From Bacteroidota bacterium (GTDB lineage: Bacteria; Bacteroidota; Bacteroidia; Chitinophagales; JADIYW01): a stretch of DNA of 42,116 bases. A program made the position numbers and the translations under genes. The notes below the pieces were generated by a model that was not told the origin of the DNA, searched no databases, and saw nothing but the letters and a program-made list of their open reading frames with translations. This document shows, piece by piece, positions 6,528-14,662 of this stretch. Where the stretch lies: positions 1 through 42,116 of the forward strand of contig JADIYW010000032.1 of assembly GCA_016705125.1 (NCBI GenBank), given 5' to 3'. Within the stretch, counting starts at the first letter, position 1, and every line of letters starts with the position of its first letter.

Positions 6528-7109
6528 ATGGGATATAAGGTTTATGCTTCAGATGAAGATTATTTGAGGGGCTTAAAAGCCGCTGATAATGTGGCGATAA
6601 AAAGTTTGTATAAATTGAATTACCCTATGATTCTGAATTTTGTACTGAATAATAGTGGAGATGAAGACGAAGCAAAAGACCTTTACCAAGAGGGCTTTAT
6701 TGCTTTCTATGAGCAAGTGGGGCGTGAAGGTTTTGTTTTGACGTGCAAAATAAAAACGTATTTGTATTCGATTTGTAGAAGGCTTTGGCTTAAAAAATTG
6801 AATGGAAGTGCGCGGAAGATGAAAAAGATAAGTGATGATGATGATTATGTTGATTTGGGTAGTGATTTAGCTTTTTTATCAGAAAATGAATTGAAGTTTG
6901 AATTAGTGGGAAAGGCAATGGATAAATTAGGAGAACCATGCAAGTCATTGATAACTGATTTTTATATACATGATTTAAATATGAATGAAATATCCGATAA
7001 GTTTGGTTATACTAATTCCGACAATGCCAAAAATCAGAAATATAAATGCCTACAACGATTAAAAAAAATATTTTTTATTGATTATAAAGAATCTGAAGAA
7101 AATGATTGA
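6528..7109 (+). CDS. ECF-type RNA polymerase sigma factor
   Basis: This 193-aa protein has the two sigma domains of group IV factors. The sigma2-like part is at about residues 10-90 (LKAADNVAIKSLYKLNYPM, DEDEAKDLYQEGFIAFYEQ, KTYLYSICRRLWLKKL). The sigma4-like part is at about 125-185 (KLGEPCKSLITDFYIHDLN, a helix-turn-helix around MNEISDKFGYTNSDNAKNQK, CLQRLKKIF). The middle linker carries a DDDD tract. It would direct RNA polymerase to a small regulon. The stop overlaps the next gene by 8 bases (ATGATTGA), so sigma and its likely membrane regulator are translationally coupled. Confidence 0.88.
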   Translation: MGYKVYASDEDYLRGLKAADNVAIKSLYKLNYPMILNFVLNNSGDEDEAKDLYQEGFIAFYEQVGREGFVLTCKIKTYLYSICRRLWLKKLNGSARKMKKISDDDDYVDLGSDLAFLSENELKFELVGKAMDKLGEPCKSLITDFYIHDLNMNEISDKFGYTNSDNAKNQKYKCLQRLKKIFFIDYKESEEND

Positions 7110-8196
7110 AACAAATAGAAATGAATTTATAGATAAATATATCAAAGGAATTTTATCCATTGATGAGAAATTGATTTTTGATGATTTATATGTCAATGAT
7201 GCTTCCTTCAAAACAAGTGTGGATCAAAGGGTAGTATTGGTTAATGCAATGAAAGCTTGGAACAATAGACATGAAATGAAATCATTTTTGAATGAAGTAC
7301 ATGCAGAAATTGACAATACTATTGCGCGCCGATATAAAACATCTTTAAAGAATCGAGTAGTTCGGTTTATAAATGAGAACAAACAACACTTTGCAGTCGC
7401 TTCTTCAGTTGCATTAATAGCTGTGGCATCTACATTTGCATTTACCAGTAGTTATTTTTCAAATGCTCATAAAGTGGAATACCAAGAGTTAAGTCAGGAT
7501 TTAAGGGATATAAAAACTTATCAAGACAAAATCTTAAAAGGAATAAAGAAAGACCCAAATAAAGTCAACTCGCATGCTGGAAGTTTTAATGGAAGCGCTT
7601 TTGTAATTGCTCAAAATGGATATTTGGTAACAAGTAGCCACACGCTCAAAACAGCTGATTCAATTGTAATTGAAAATGAAAATGGTGATCGATATAGAGT
7701 TACACCCGTTTTTAAAAGTGCAGATTATGATTTAGCTATTTTAAAAATTGAAGACTCAAGATTTACAAGTTTTAATAAATTGCCTTATTCTATTGGAAAT
7801 AGAATTTCTGATTTGGGTGAAAAAGTATTTACACTTGGTTTCCCAAGAGACGAAATGGTATATGGGGAAGGCGCTTTAAGTGCTCAGACAGGCTTTTTTG
7901 GTGACACAACCGCTTACCAAATATCAATCCCTGTAAATCCAGGCAATTCAGGTGGTCCACTTTTAGATAATAGAGGAAATTTAATTGGTATAATAAGTGG
8001 TAAACAAACAGCTACTGAAGGTGTGGCTTTTGCAGTAAAGTCTAATTTTATATACCAAATATTAGATGAAATGAATGATGATTCAATTAATAGTTCTATG
8101 TTGAAAAACAAAAGTGCTGTTGCTAACTTGAGTCGTACCCAACAAATTGAAAAGCTAAAGGATTTAGTATTTAAGGTAAACGTTTATAATAATTAA
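7102..8196 (+). CDS. Anti-sigma-like domain fused to periplasmic trypsin-like protease
   Basis: The start is the ATG at 7102; the upstream ATG at 7078 would extend further into the sigma gene. The 364-aa product has three parts. Residues 1-95 are cytoplasmic, with a FIDKYIKGILSIDEKLIFDD stretch like the N-terminal helix of Bacteroidota anti-sigma factors. Residues 97-118 form a membrane segment (FAVASSVALIAVASTFAF). Residues 160-345 form a chymotrypsin/DegP-fold domain with the full triad His180 (VTSSHTL), Asp210 (YDLAILKI) and Ser283 (NPGNSGGPL). No PDZ domain is seen. The order suggests a sensor that holds the sigma factor at the membrane and has periplasmic proteolytic activity, which might be self-cleavage (inference). 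Confidence 0.85.
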   Translation: MIETNRNEFIDKYIKGILSIDEKLIFDDLYVNDASFKTSVDQRVVLVNAMKAWNNRHEMKSFLNEVHAEIDNTIARRYKTSLKNRVVRFINENKQHFAVASSVALIAVASTFAFTSSYFSNAHKVEYQELSQDLRDIKTYQDKILKGIKKDPNKVNSHAGSFNGSAFVIAQNGYLVTSSHTLKTADSIVIENENGDRYRVTPVFKSADYDLAILKIEDSRFTSFNKLPYSIGNRISDLGEKVFTLGFPRDEMVYGEGALSAQTGFFGDTTAYQISIPVNPGNSGGPLLDNRGNLIGIISGKQTATEGVAFAVKSNFIYQILDEMNDDSINSSMLKNKSAVANLSRTQQIEKLKDLVFKVNVYNN

Positions 8197-8251
8197 AGCA
8201 AATTTATATACCAATTTAGGCTTAATAATTGCTAATTCGGTTTCATAATTT

Positions 8252-8917
8252 TTGTTTTTATATTTTTTTTTGCATCTTAGTCGAGTGAAAAAAGTATATA
8301 TATTATTAATTGTTTTGGCCTTAGCTATTTTTGGTTTTTTGAATCGAAATAAGTTACTTTCTAAAAAGACAGTCGTAAATAATTCCGTCCCCAGTTTTTC
8401 TCAGGGTAAATTAGATGAATTAGTTGTGTTCCAATTTGGAAAAAAAGATACAGTTGATAATAGTGATACGGTAAACGCTTTAATTTCTCAGTTGTACGGA
8501 ATAAAATTTGAAGAGAAAGCAGCATTAACAGATGAATTTAAAGAAGACCAGATTTTGGTTTTAGATAAAATTGAGGTGCGCTTTGGAAAATCGTATAACA
8601 AAATTGAAAAGGAAATAGAAAAATTGGTGGAGGAGTCCGAAGTTATTTTAAAAGTGGATCCATCAAATATAATTTATTTTGAAGCACCAGGAAGGGTTGA
8701 TATTAATTGCAAAGTATTGGAAAAAATTAGAGGTACTTTAACTCAAGATAATTTCACGATAAAAGTAAAAAGCGATTTGGGAAAAGATCGAGAGTTATAT
8801 AAAGTGAAAGATCATGAATTACAGCTCTTGTTTTTTAAAACAACAGAAAAAGTTTCAGATATAAATACAATTCCAGGAACAAATTTGGATTTGATAGATA
8901 TAAAATCAATTTATTGA
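8252..8917 (+). CDS. Unrecognised protein with N-terminal membrane anchor
   Basis: The product has 221 aa. A hydrophobic segment at about residues 15-29 (VYILLIVLALAIFGF) is followed by a soluble, Lys/Glu-rich region. Two motifs stand out: KIEVRFGKSYNKIEKEIEK and FEAPGRVDINCKVLEKIRGT. No family is recognised. A GTG at 8285 gives a shorter 210-aa form with a typical KK-plus-hydrophobic anchor and fits a T-rich -7-like element (TTTTTTTG before 8272) better, so it may be the true start. It is 55 bases downstream of the protease gene on the same strand and may belong to that operon. Its last 7 bases overlap the convergent rsmI. Confidence 0.65.
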   Translation: MFLYFFLHLSRVKKVYILLIVLALAIFGFLNRNKLLSKKTVVNNSVPSFSQGKLDELVVFQFGKKDTVDNSDTVNALISQLYGIKFEEKAALTDEFKEDQILVLDKIEVRFGKSYNKIEKEIEKLVEESEVILKVDPSNIIYFEAPGRVDINCKVLEKIRGTLTQDNFTIKVKSDLGKDRELYKVKDHELQLLFFKTTEKVSDINTIPGTNLDLIDIKSIY

Positions 8918-9603
8918 TCTTTCTCTGAATCTCCTTTGTTTGTGTTTTTTCTAAAAACGATTACAAATTCACCTTTAGGTTCCTTGGTAATGAAATGTTC
9001 TAAAACCTCGCTTGCGGTTCCTCGAATAGTTTCTTGGTAAAATTTGGTAATTTCTCTCGAAGCAGCCACTTGTGTATCGGCACCTAAAAATTCAATCATC
9101 TGTTCTAATGATTTAATTACCCGATAGGGTGATTCATAGATAATTAGCGTACAATCCAAACCAGCTAAAAACTGAAACCGTTTTTGTCTTCCTTTTTGGT
9201 GGGGCAAAAAACCTTCAAAATAAAACTTGTCTGTAGGTAAGCCCGACATGGCTAAAGCTGGCACAAATGCTGTAGCGCCTGGCAATGAGTCAATTTCAAT
9301 TTGTTTTTTTAAACATTCGCGCACCAATAAAAAACCAGGGTCGGAAATACCAGGTGAGCCCGCATCTGTAACCAAACAGACGAGTTTGCTTTGTTCGATT
9401 TTTTCAACCAAATTAGGCAAAATTTTGTGTTCATTGTGCGCATGATAAGGCTGCATCGGAGTGGTGATACCGTAGTGTTTGAGTAATTTTCCAGTGTTTC
9501 GGGTGTCCTCTGCTAAGATAAAATCAGCCTCTTTGAGCATTCTGATGGCTCGAAATGTCATATCTTCAAGATTTCCAATAGGAGTAGGTACTAACACCAG
9601 CAT
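8911..9603 (-). CDS. rsmI: 16S rRNA 2'-O-methyltransferase RsmI (C1402)
   Basis: This 230-aa SAM-dependent tetrapyrrole-methylase-fold enzyme starts LVLVPTPIGNLEDMTFRA, the signature of RsmI. It has AEDTRNTGKLL (31-41), VTDAGSPGISDPG (78-90), PGATAFVPALAMSGLPTDKF (108-127) and YESPYRV. It methylates the ribose of C1402 in the 16S decoding centre. The length is that of the short RsmI forms lacking the C-terminal extension. It overlaps the 3' end of the plus-strand gene to its left. Confidence 0.95.
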   Translation of the reverse strand: MLVLVPTPIGNLEDMTFRAIRMLKEADFILAEDTRNTGKLLKHYGITTPMQPYHAHNEHKILPNLVEKIEQSKLVCLVTDAGSPGISDPGFLLVRECLKKQIEIDSLPGATAFVPALAMSGLPTDKFYFEGFLPHQKGRQKRFQFLAGLDCTLIIYESPYRVIKSLEQMIEFLGADTQVAASREITKFYQETIRGTASEVLEHFITKEPKGEFVIVFRKNTNKGDSEKDQ

Positions 9604-9774
9604 ATTCTTATATTTTTATTTTATTCCTACTTTTCAAATCCCACATCTCACCTCCAAAATCTTAATTCTAAATTCTGAAATCCTCACTTTTTAATCTCAA
9701 TGTATTTTCTTGATTCTTGGTTCTCAAATCTGAATTCTCAATTAACCATTCACCATTCACCATTAACCATTCTC
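9604..9774. repeat. Low-complexity intergenic spacer
   Basis: The tract holds degenerate words TTGATTCTTGGTTCT, AAATCTGAATTCTCAA and a run of CATTCACCATT/AACCATT repeats. A CTTGATTCTTG word recurs near 37703 before dnaK. It is a typical Bacteroidota simple-sequence spacer with no gene or clear promoter. Confidence 0.55.
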
Positions 9775-11049
9775 TTATCCCAAATCCTGCCCAATATCGG
9801 TTCTAAAATATTTGCCTTCAAAATCAATTAAACGGATAGATGCATAGCATTTTTTTGCGGCTTCTTGCCAAGTATTACCGGTAGATGTTATAGCTAATAC
9901 CCGGCCGCCATTTGTTACAATTTGTTTATTTTCATTTTGTGTCGTTCCACAATGAAATACAAGGCTTTCAGTAATATTTTCTAAGCCTGAAATAGGGAAT
10001 CCTGTTTTGTAATCGTTTGGATATCCACCAGATGAAAGGATTACCGTAACGGCTGTTTCATTTCCAGTTTCTATTTTTACTTCATTTAATTTACCCTTTG
10101 CTGTGGCTAAGAAAAGACTTAAAAGGTCATTTTTAATTAAAGGAAAAACCACCTCCGTTTCTGGGTCGCCCATTCTACAATTATATTCCACTACTCTTGC
10201 ATTGGAGCCTTCAAGCATAAAGCCTATATAAATAAATCCTTTATAGACAATTCCATCTTTCAATAATCCTTCAATAGTAGGCTGAATGACAGATTTTTCG
10301 ATAGCTGCCATTATTTCTTTACTTACAAAAGGTGGATTAGCAACTGCTCCCATTCCACCAGTATTTAGACCTGTATCATTATCTCCAATTCTTTTATAAT
10401 CCTTTGCAAGCGGTAAAATTGTATAATTTATTCCATCAGAAAGGACAAATACCGAAAATTCAATGCCCGACATGAATTCTTCAATAACAACTGTTTCTGA
10501 TGCATCACCAAATTTTCCATCAAGCATCGCCATAAGTTCCTTTCTGGCCTCTTCCAAATCATTTAATATCAAAACTCCTTTTCCAGCGGCAAGTCCATCT
10601 GCTTTTAATACAAAAGGCGGTTTTAAATTTTCTAAAAATTCCATGCCATCAGGCAGGTTATCCATACTAACTTCCAAATATGCTGCAGTTGGAATTTGGT
10701 GTCGTGTCATGAAATCTTTGGCAAATGCTTTGCTTCCTTCTAATTGGGCACCCAATTTTGAGGGGCCAATCACAGGAATATGTGCTAAAGTATCATTTTC
10801 GGCAAAGAAATCATAAATGCCTTTTACTAAAGGTGCTTCAGGCCCTACAATAATCATTTCGATGGAATATTCGATAACAAAATCTGCAATTTCCTGAAAA
10901 TGAGTTGCAGGAATGGAGATATTAGTGCCATATTCGGCTGTGCCAGCATTTCCGGGAGCAATAAATAGCTCGCTTAAAAGCGGACTTTGAGCTAATTTCC
11001 ATGCAATGGCATTTTCTCTACCACCTGAACCTAATAATAGAACTTTCAT
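9775..11049 (-). CDS. purD: Phosphoribosylamine-glycine ligase
   Basis: The product is a 424-aa ATP-grasp enzyme of normal length. It has the N-terminal MKVLLLGSGGRENAIAWKL, IVGPEAPLVKG, the ATP-grasp stretch KADGLAAGKGVLI, EEFMSGIEFSVFV, TGGMGAVANPPF and the metal-site EYNCRMGDPETE. It joins phosphoribosylamine and glycine to make GAR, the second step of de novo purine synthesis. It lies alone between rsmI and rsmG on the same strand, separated from rsmI by the 171-base simple-sequence spacer. Confidence 0.96.
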   Translation of the reverse strand: MKVLLLGSGGRENAIAWKLAQSPLLSELFIAPGNAGTAEYGTNISIPATHFQEIADFVIEYSIEMIIVGPEAPLVKGIYDFFAENDTLAHIPVIGPSKLGAQLEGSKAFAKDFMTRHQIPTAAYLEVSMDNLPDGMEFLENLKPPFVLKADGLAAGKGVLILNDLEEARKELMAMLDGKFGDASETVVIEEFMSGIEFSVFVLSDGINYTILPLAKDYKRIGDNDTGLNTGGMGAVANPPFVSKEIMAAIEKSVIQPTIEGLLKDGIVYKGFIYIGFMLEGSNARVVEYNCRMGDPETEVVFPLIKNDLLSLFLATAKGKLNEVKIETGNETAVTVILSSGGYPNDYKTGFPISGLENITESLVFHCGTTQNENKQIVTNGGRVLAITSTGNTWQEAAKKCYASIRLIDFEGKYFRTDIGQDLG

Positions 11050-11130
11050 ACCGCAAAATAAAGGAAGTTTTAGCGGAATACAATATTATATAATGAAAAA
11101 AATGAGAAATGACAAAAAAACGAAATGTCT

Positions 11131-11754
11131 TTAATAAACGTGCACCAATTTTTTTGTTTCAAAATAGGGTAGAGGGAAATAGCTATGAATATCGACCACT
11201 ATTTTATTTTTTTTGAATGGTTTCAATTCTTCTTTCAAATCGCCACCTTTTAGAGCAATTATGCCATTTGGTACGGCATGTATATCGTCTTTTTTTATTA
11301 ATTTCTGCGACCAATTACACAATTCCTGCATAGGAGCTACAGCTCGGGTTACTACAAAATCAAATTTTTCTTTCAATTCCTCTGCTCTACCTTTTATAGG
11401 AGTAACATTTTGTAACCCCAAAGCAGCTACAATTTCTTCTACTACCATTATTTTTTTTCCGATACCATCAATTAAAGTAAAGTGAATAGTAGGAAATAAA
11501 ATGGCTAGGGGAATGCCTGGAAAACCACCACCAGTACCTAAATCTAAAATAGATGAACCATCTTTAAAAGTTAAAAACTTAGCAATAGACAAAGCATGCA
11601 ATACATGCCTTTCGTAGAAATGCTCAAAATCTTTCCGTGAGATGACATTTATTCGTTCATTCCATTCCTTATACAATGTTTCTAATTGCTTAATTTGTGT
11701 AGTTTGAACCTCAGTTAGTTTTGGAAAATAATCTAGAATAATTTGTGCTGACAT
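11131..11754 (-). CDS. rsmG: 16S rRNA guanine-N7-methyltransferase RsmG
   Basis: The 207-aa protein has the GidB/RsmG SAM-binding motif ILDLGTGGGFPGIPLAI (69-85), the upstream WNERINVISRKDFEHFYERH and a later VTRAVAPMQELCNW. It methylates N7 of G527 in 16S rRNA. It is preceded by the large lipoprotein gene on the same strand (37-base gap) and followed by purD. Confidence 0.95.
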   Translation of the reverse strand: MSAQIILDYFPKLTEVQTTQIKQLETLYKEWNERINVISRKDFEHFYERHVLHALSIAKFLTFKDGSSILDLGTGGGFPGIPLAILFPTIHFTLIDGIGKKIMVVEEIVAALGLQNVTPIKGRAEELKEKFDFVVTRAVAPMQELCNWSQKLIKKDDIHAVPNGIIALKGGDLKEELKPFKKNKIVVDIHSYFPLPYFETKKLVHVY

Positions 11755-11791
11755 TTATATAATAGTATGGTGTTAAATTAAATGGGTACGC

Positions 11792-12964
11792 TTATTTAGT
11801 GAAAATTTCCATTCTGTCATAAATTGCTCTATAAATCGAATTTTTCATTTCATCCTTACTTTTGTCCACCATTTGCATGTCAGTTGGGAAATTAACAGGA
11901 CGATTACCAATTTTGGCGAGCGTTTCAGGCCTCAAGGCGGCTTTATTTCCTGTATAAGCTGCAAAGAAATTAGAAAAAATTGCACCGCCACTTACAGCGA
12001 CCTTATCCACCAATTTATTTGAAAAGCCATCCCTTATTTCCACCTCGCCCATTACTTTAGAGGCTTTGTTTTGTTGTGATTCAGTAATATGTGCCGAAAT
12101 AATTATGTTTTTTGGTATTTTGATATCATTTCCGAGTGAATCTTTCATCACATTTCCTTTTGGGTCTTTTAGGTAGTCATAACCTTCTTGTATTTCTTTG
12201 CTTTCATCATAATGGGTTTCTTTTACCGTTTCGGGTGTTATTTGAATTTCTGCAAAATAAATCCTTACGATATAATCAAAGGTCTTAAACTGCGCATTGT
12301 CATAAAAGAAAACCACCCAATCAGGTGCTTTGGATTGAAAATCCATGGCTACCAAATCCTCTTCATAGTTTGGAGGCAATAAAATGCCATTTTTTTTATC
12401 TGCTAATACAAATACTTTATTAATGCCTTTAGCATAAGCCTCATTTATTAGGTCTTCGGTATCTTTATAATATGCAAAATAATTTTTGACATTCTGAAAA
12501 AGTTGAAATGCACTTCTTGCTTCGGTTTTTTTGCCCACAGAAAGTAGTCTTTTTCCTTCGGCATAGTAGTATTCGGCGGCATTTGTGCGTGCTTCCTCTT
12601 TTACAGCAAAAAGATTCATTGTTTCAAACTTAAGTACCTCGCCGCTTTTCATGATTAAAGGCAAAAGTGGTATGATTTTGTTTTGCCTATTGTCCATATT
12701 GCTATAAGTCATATAAATCTCAGGCCAAAATGCAGCATTTTCGCTCGACTTGAGTTGATTAATTCTCAATTTGTCTTTTTCAGTGGCCTTTTGGTAAGCC
12801 AATTCAAGTCCTTTCATTACCTCGTCATCTTTCTTGTTGCCTTGTAATTTTTTTACAGCTATATCGATAGCATAGTCATAATTTCCAGCATTGATGTTTT
12901 TTTCAATGGATTTACAACCTGAAAAGAATAGGGTAGCCAAGGCGAGATAAAAAAAATGCTTCAT
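11792..12964 (-). CDS. Large conserved lipoprotein, function unknown
   Basis: The signal MKHFFYLALATLFFSG ends at lipid Cys17 (FSGCKS). Residues 20-180 look like helical TPR-type repeats (NYDYAIDIAVKKLQGNKKDD, YYAEGKRLLSVGKKTEARSA), followed by a mixed alpha/beta region with a conserved-looking DSLGNDIKIPKNIIISAHIT stretch. It resembles a Bacteroidota envelope lipoprotein family I have no name for. The 390-aa product should sit in the outer membrane or on the inner face. A TATATTTG -7 element on the minus strand at 13002-13009 would give a leader of about 30 bases. Confidence 0.75.
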   Translation of the reverse strand: MKHFFYLALATLFFSGCKSIEKNINAGNYDYAIDIAVKKLQGNKKDDEVMKGLELAYQKATEKDKLRINQLKSSENAAFWPEIYMTYSNMDNRQNKIIPLLPLIMKSGEVLKFETMNLFAVKEEARTNAAEYYYAEGKRLLSVGKKTEARSAFQLFQNVKNYFAYYKDTEDLINEAYAKGINKVFVLADKKNGILLPPNYEEDLVAMDFQSKAPDWVVFFYDNAQFKTFDYIVRIYFAEIQITPETVKETHYDESKEIQEGYDYLKDPKGNVMKDSLGNDIKIPKNIIISAHITESQQNKASKVMGEVEIRDGFSNKLVDKVAVSGGAIFSNFFAAYTGNKAALRPETLAKIGNRPVNFPTDMQMVDKSKDEMKNSIYRAIYDRMEIFTK

Positions 12965-13341
12965 ATTAATGTTTAGAGAAAAGATTGAAATAATAATGCC
13001 ACAAATATATCAAATACTTTTCGATAGATTTTTTACATTTTTTTTAACAAAATAGTTTTAAAATTTTGGTTTGATAGTTTAATAGATATGAAGATGTTGA
13101 TTTCATTATAAATGGTTATTATTTTTATTGAGGAAAAAGTTCCAATTTTTTTTATTTTTTTTGATTACTACATTAAATATTCATTAACACAACAAAAAGT
13201 GACTTAATGTAGGATATATTAAGTGCTGATATTCAATTTTCTATTTCCTTATTTAAATTAATTCTAAATAATAGTTTTTTTTCCACACTTAGCTTTATTT
13301 AACAAAACAATACTTACTTTTGCCCCGATTAAATTTGCCGA
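12965..13341. other. Intergenic region between divergent transcripts
   Basis: This 377-base, very AT-rich gap separates the minus-strand lipoprotein gene from the respiratory operon. It holds a TATATTTG element for the lipoprotein at its left edge and the operon promoter at its right edge. The middle (about 13030-13280) contains only A and T runs; no ORF, hairpin or repeat is seen there. Confidence 0.7.
13294..13322 (+). promoter_or_regulatory. Promoter of the act/oxidase operon
   Basis: TTTA, 17 bases, TACTTTTG: a perfect Bacteroidota -7 (TAnnTTTG) with a one-mismatch -33 (TTTG). Transcription would start near 13329, shortly before the ATG choices at 13342 and 13369. No other such promoter is evident before 28900, so this may drive all 15 genes. 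Confidence 0.65.
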
Positions 13342-14634
13342 ATGATGGTTAGTTGTTTTTCAAGAATTATGAAATTTAGAGTATTACTCATAGTGTGTTT
13401 TTTGTCGGTTGCATTTGGTGCGCTTGCTTATACACCATCCACTGGTGATTTAAATGTTGCGGATGCAGCTACCAAAACAAGATTAGAGGGCGGTAAAAAG
13501 CTTTTCAAATCCAATTGTGCTAGTTGTCATGCAGTAGATAAAGACCTTACGGGACCTGCATTAATGAATGTATGGGAGCGATGGGAAAGTGAGGATAAGA
13601 TAATCCAATGGGTTAAGAATAATAGTTCATTAAGGGCTTCTGGAGATGCTTATGCAAATAAAATATTTAATGATTGGAAGGGTTCGGTAATGACTGGATT
13701 TCCGTCACTAACCAATGAAAATGTAATTGATATAATTGATTATGTAAGAGCAGAAACTGCTAATCCTGGTTTTTTAAATGCAGGAGCCACAGCACCAGCA
13801 GTTGGAGCAGCTGTAGCACCAAGTGGTACTTCTAGTAATACCATGTGGTGGTTAATCGCTGCTTTATTGGCCATTTTAGCTTATGGTTTGAGTGTTATTT
13901 CCAACAAACTGAAAGATGTTGTTGATGAAAAGGAAGGCAATTTTGTAGCCGATAAAAGAACAGCCTTACAAAAAATATTTACACCAAGAGTAAAAAGTGC
14001 TTTAAAGTTATTTACAATACTATTTTTAGGTGCTTGGTTGGTAAAAAGTGCTATTGGCTTAGGTCGTTTGCAAGGTTATCAGCCAACTCAACCAATAAAA
14101 TTCAGCCACCAATTGCATGTTGGACAAAATAAGATTGAGTGTCAATATTGCCATTCAGGAGTGGAGAAATCAAGACATGCAGTAATTCCTTCAGTAAGTG
14201 TTTGTATGAATTGCCATAAATACGTTCAGAAAGGACCTAAATATGGTAAAACTGAAATTGCCAAAATTTATAAACATAGCGGTTGGGATCCGGAAAAGGG
14301 CGCATTTGTAAATGCACCTAAACCAATTGAGTGGGTTAAGGTACACAATTTGCCTGATCACGTTTATTTCAATCACTCACAACACGTAAAAGTAGGTGGG
14401 ATTGCCTGTCAAACATGTCATGGTAATATACAAGAAATGGAAGAAGTAAAACAATTTTCTCCTCTTTCAATGGGTTGGTGTATCAATTGTCACCGACAAT
14501 CCGAAGTTCAATTTGCAAATAACGACTATTATTCTATTTTCGAAAAATATCACGACGACATAAAATCTGGTAAAAAAGCCAAGGTAACCGTTGAAGATAT
14601 CGGAGGAACGGAATGTCAAAAATGCCATTATTAA
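13342..14634 (+). CDS. actA: Alternative complex III subunit ActA, hexaheme cytochrome c
   Basis: The 430-aa protein carries six CXXCH heme sites: CASCH at 59 in an N-terminal monoheme domain (about 30-150), and CQYCH 267, CMNCH 288, CQTCH 356, CINCH 380 and CQKCH 425 in a C-terminal pentaheme domain. Two membrane segments (168-187, 222-240) separate the domains. Known ActA proteins provide the pentaheme electron wire of the quinol:acceptor oxidoreductase; the N-terminal monoheme domain is an added module. The ATG at 13369 gives a cleaner signal peptide (MKFRVLLIVCFLSVAFGALA) than the ATG at 13342, and either is compatible with the promoter. Confidence 0.93.
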   Translation: MMVSCFSRIMKFRVLLIVCFLSVAFGALAYTPSTGDLNVADAATKTRLEGGKKLFKSNCASCHAVDKDLTGPALMNVWERWESEDKIIQWVKNNSSLRASGDAYANKIFNDWKGSVMTGFPSLTNENVIDIIDYVRAETANPGFLNAGATAPAVGAAVAPSGTSSNTMWWLIAALLAILAYGLSVISNKLKDVVDEKEGNFVADKRTALQKIFTPRVKSALKLFTILFLGAWLVKSAIGLGRLQGYQPTQPIKFSHQLHVGQNKIECQYCHSGVEKSRHAVIPSVSVCMNCHKYVQKGPKYGKTEIAKIYKHSGWDPEKGAFVNAPKPIEWVKVHNLPDHVYFNHSQHVKVGGIACQTCHGNIQEMEEVKQFSPLSMGWCINCHRQSEVQFANNDYYSIFEKYHDDIKSGKKAKVTVEDIGGTECQKCHY

Positions 14635-14662
14635 TATTATACTCATTATAATTCAATCATAA

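Noticed and set aside
6528..6700. FecI-type iron-uptake sigma system
   Set aside because: No FecR-type anti-sigma domain or TonB-dependent receptor gene follows; the partner is a protease fusion and the targets look like small lipoproteins.
12965..13341. Possible small RNA or riboswitch before the act operon
   Set aside because: The gap is A/T runs with no convincing stem, and the promoter lies so close to the start codon that no leader of useful length remains.
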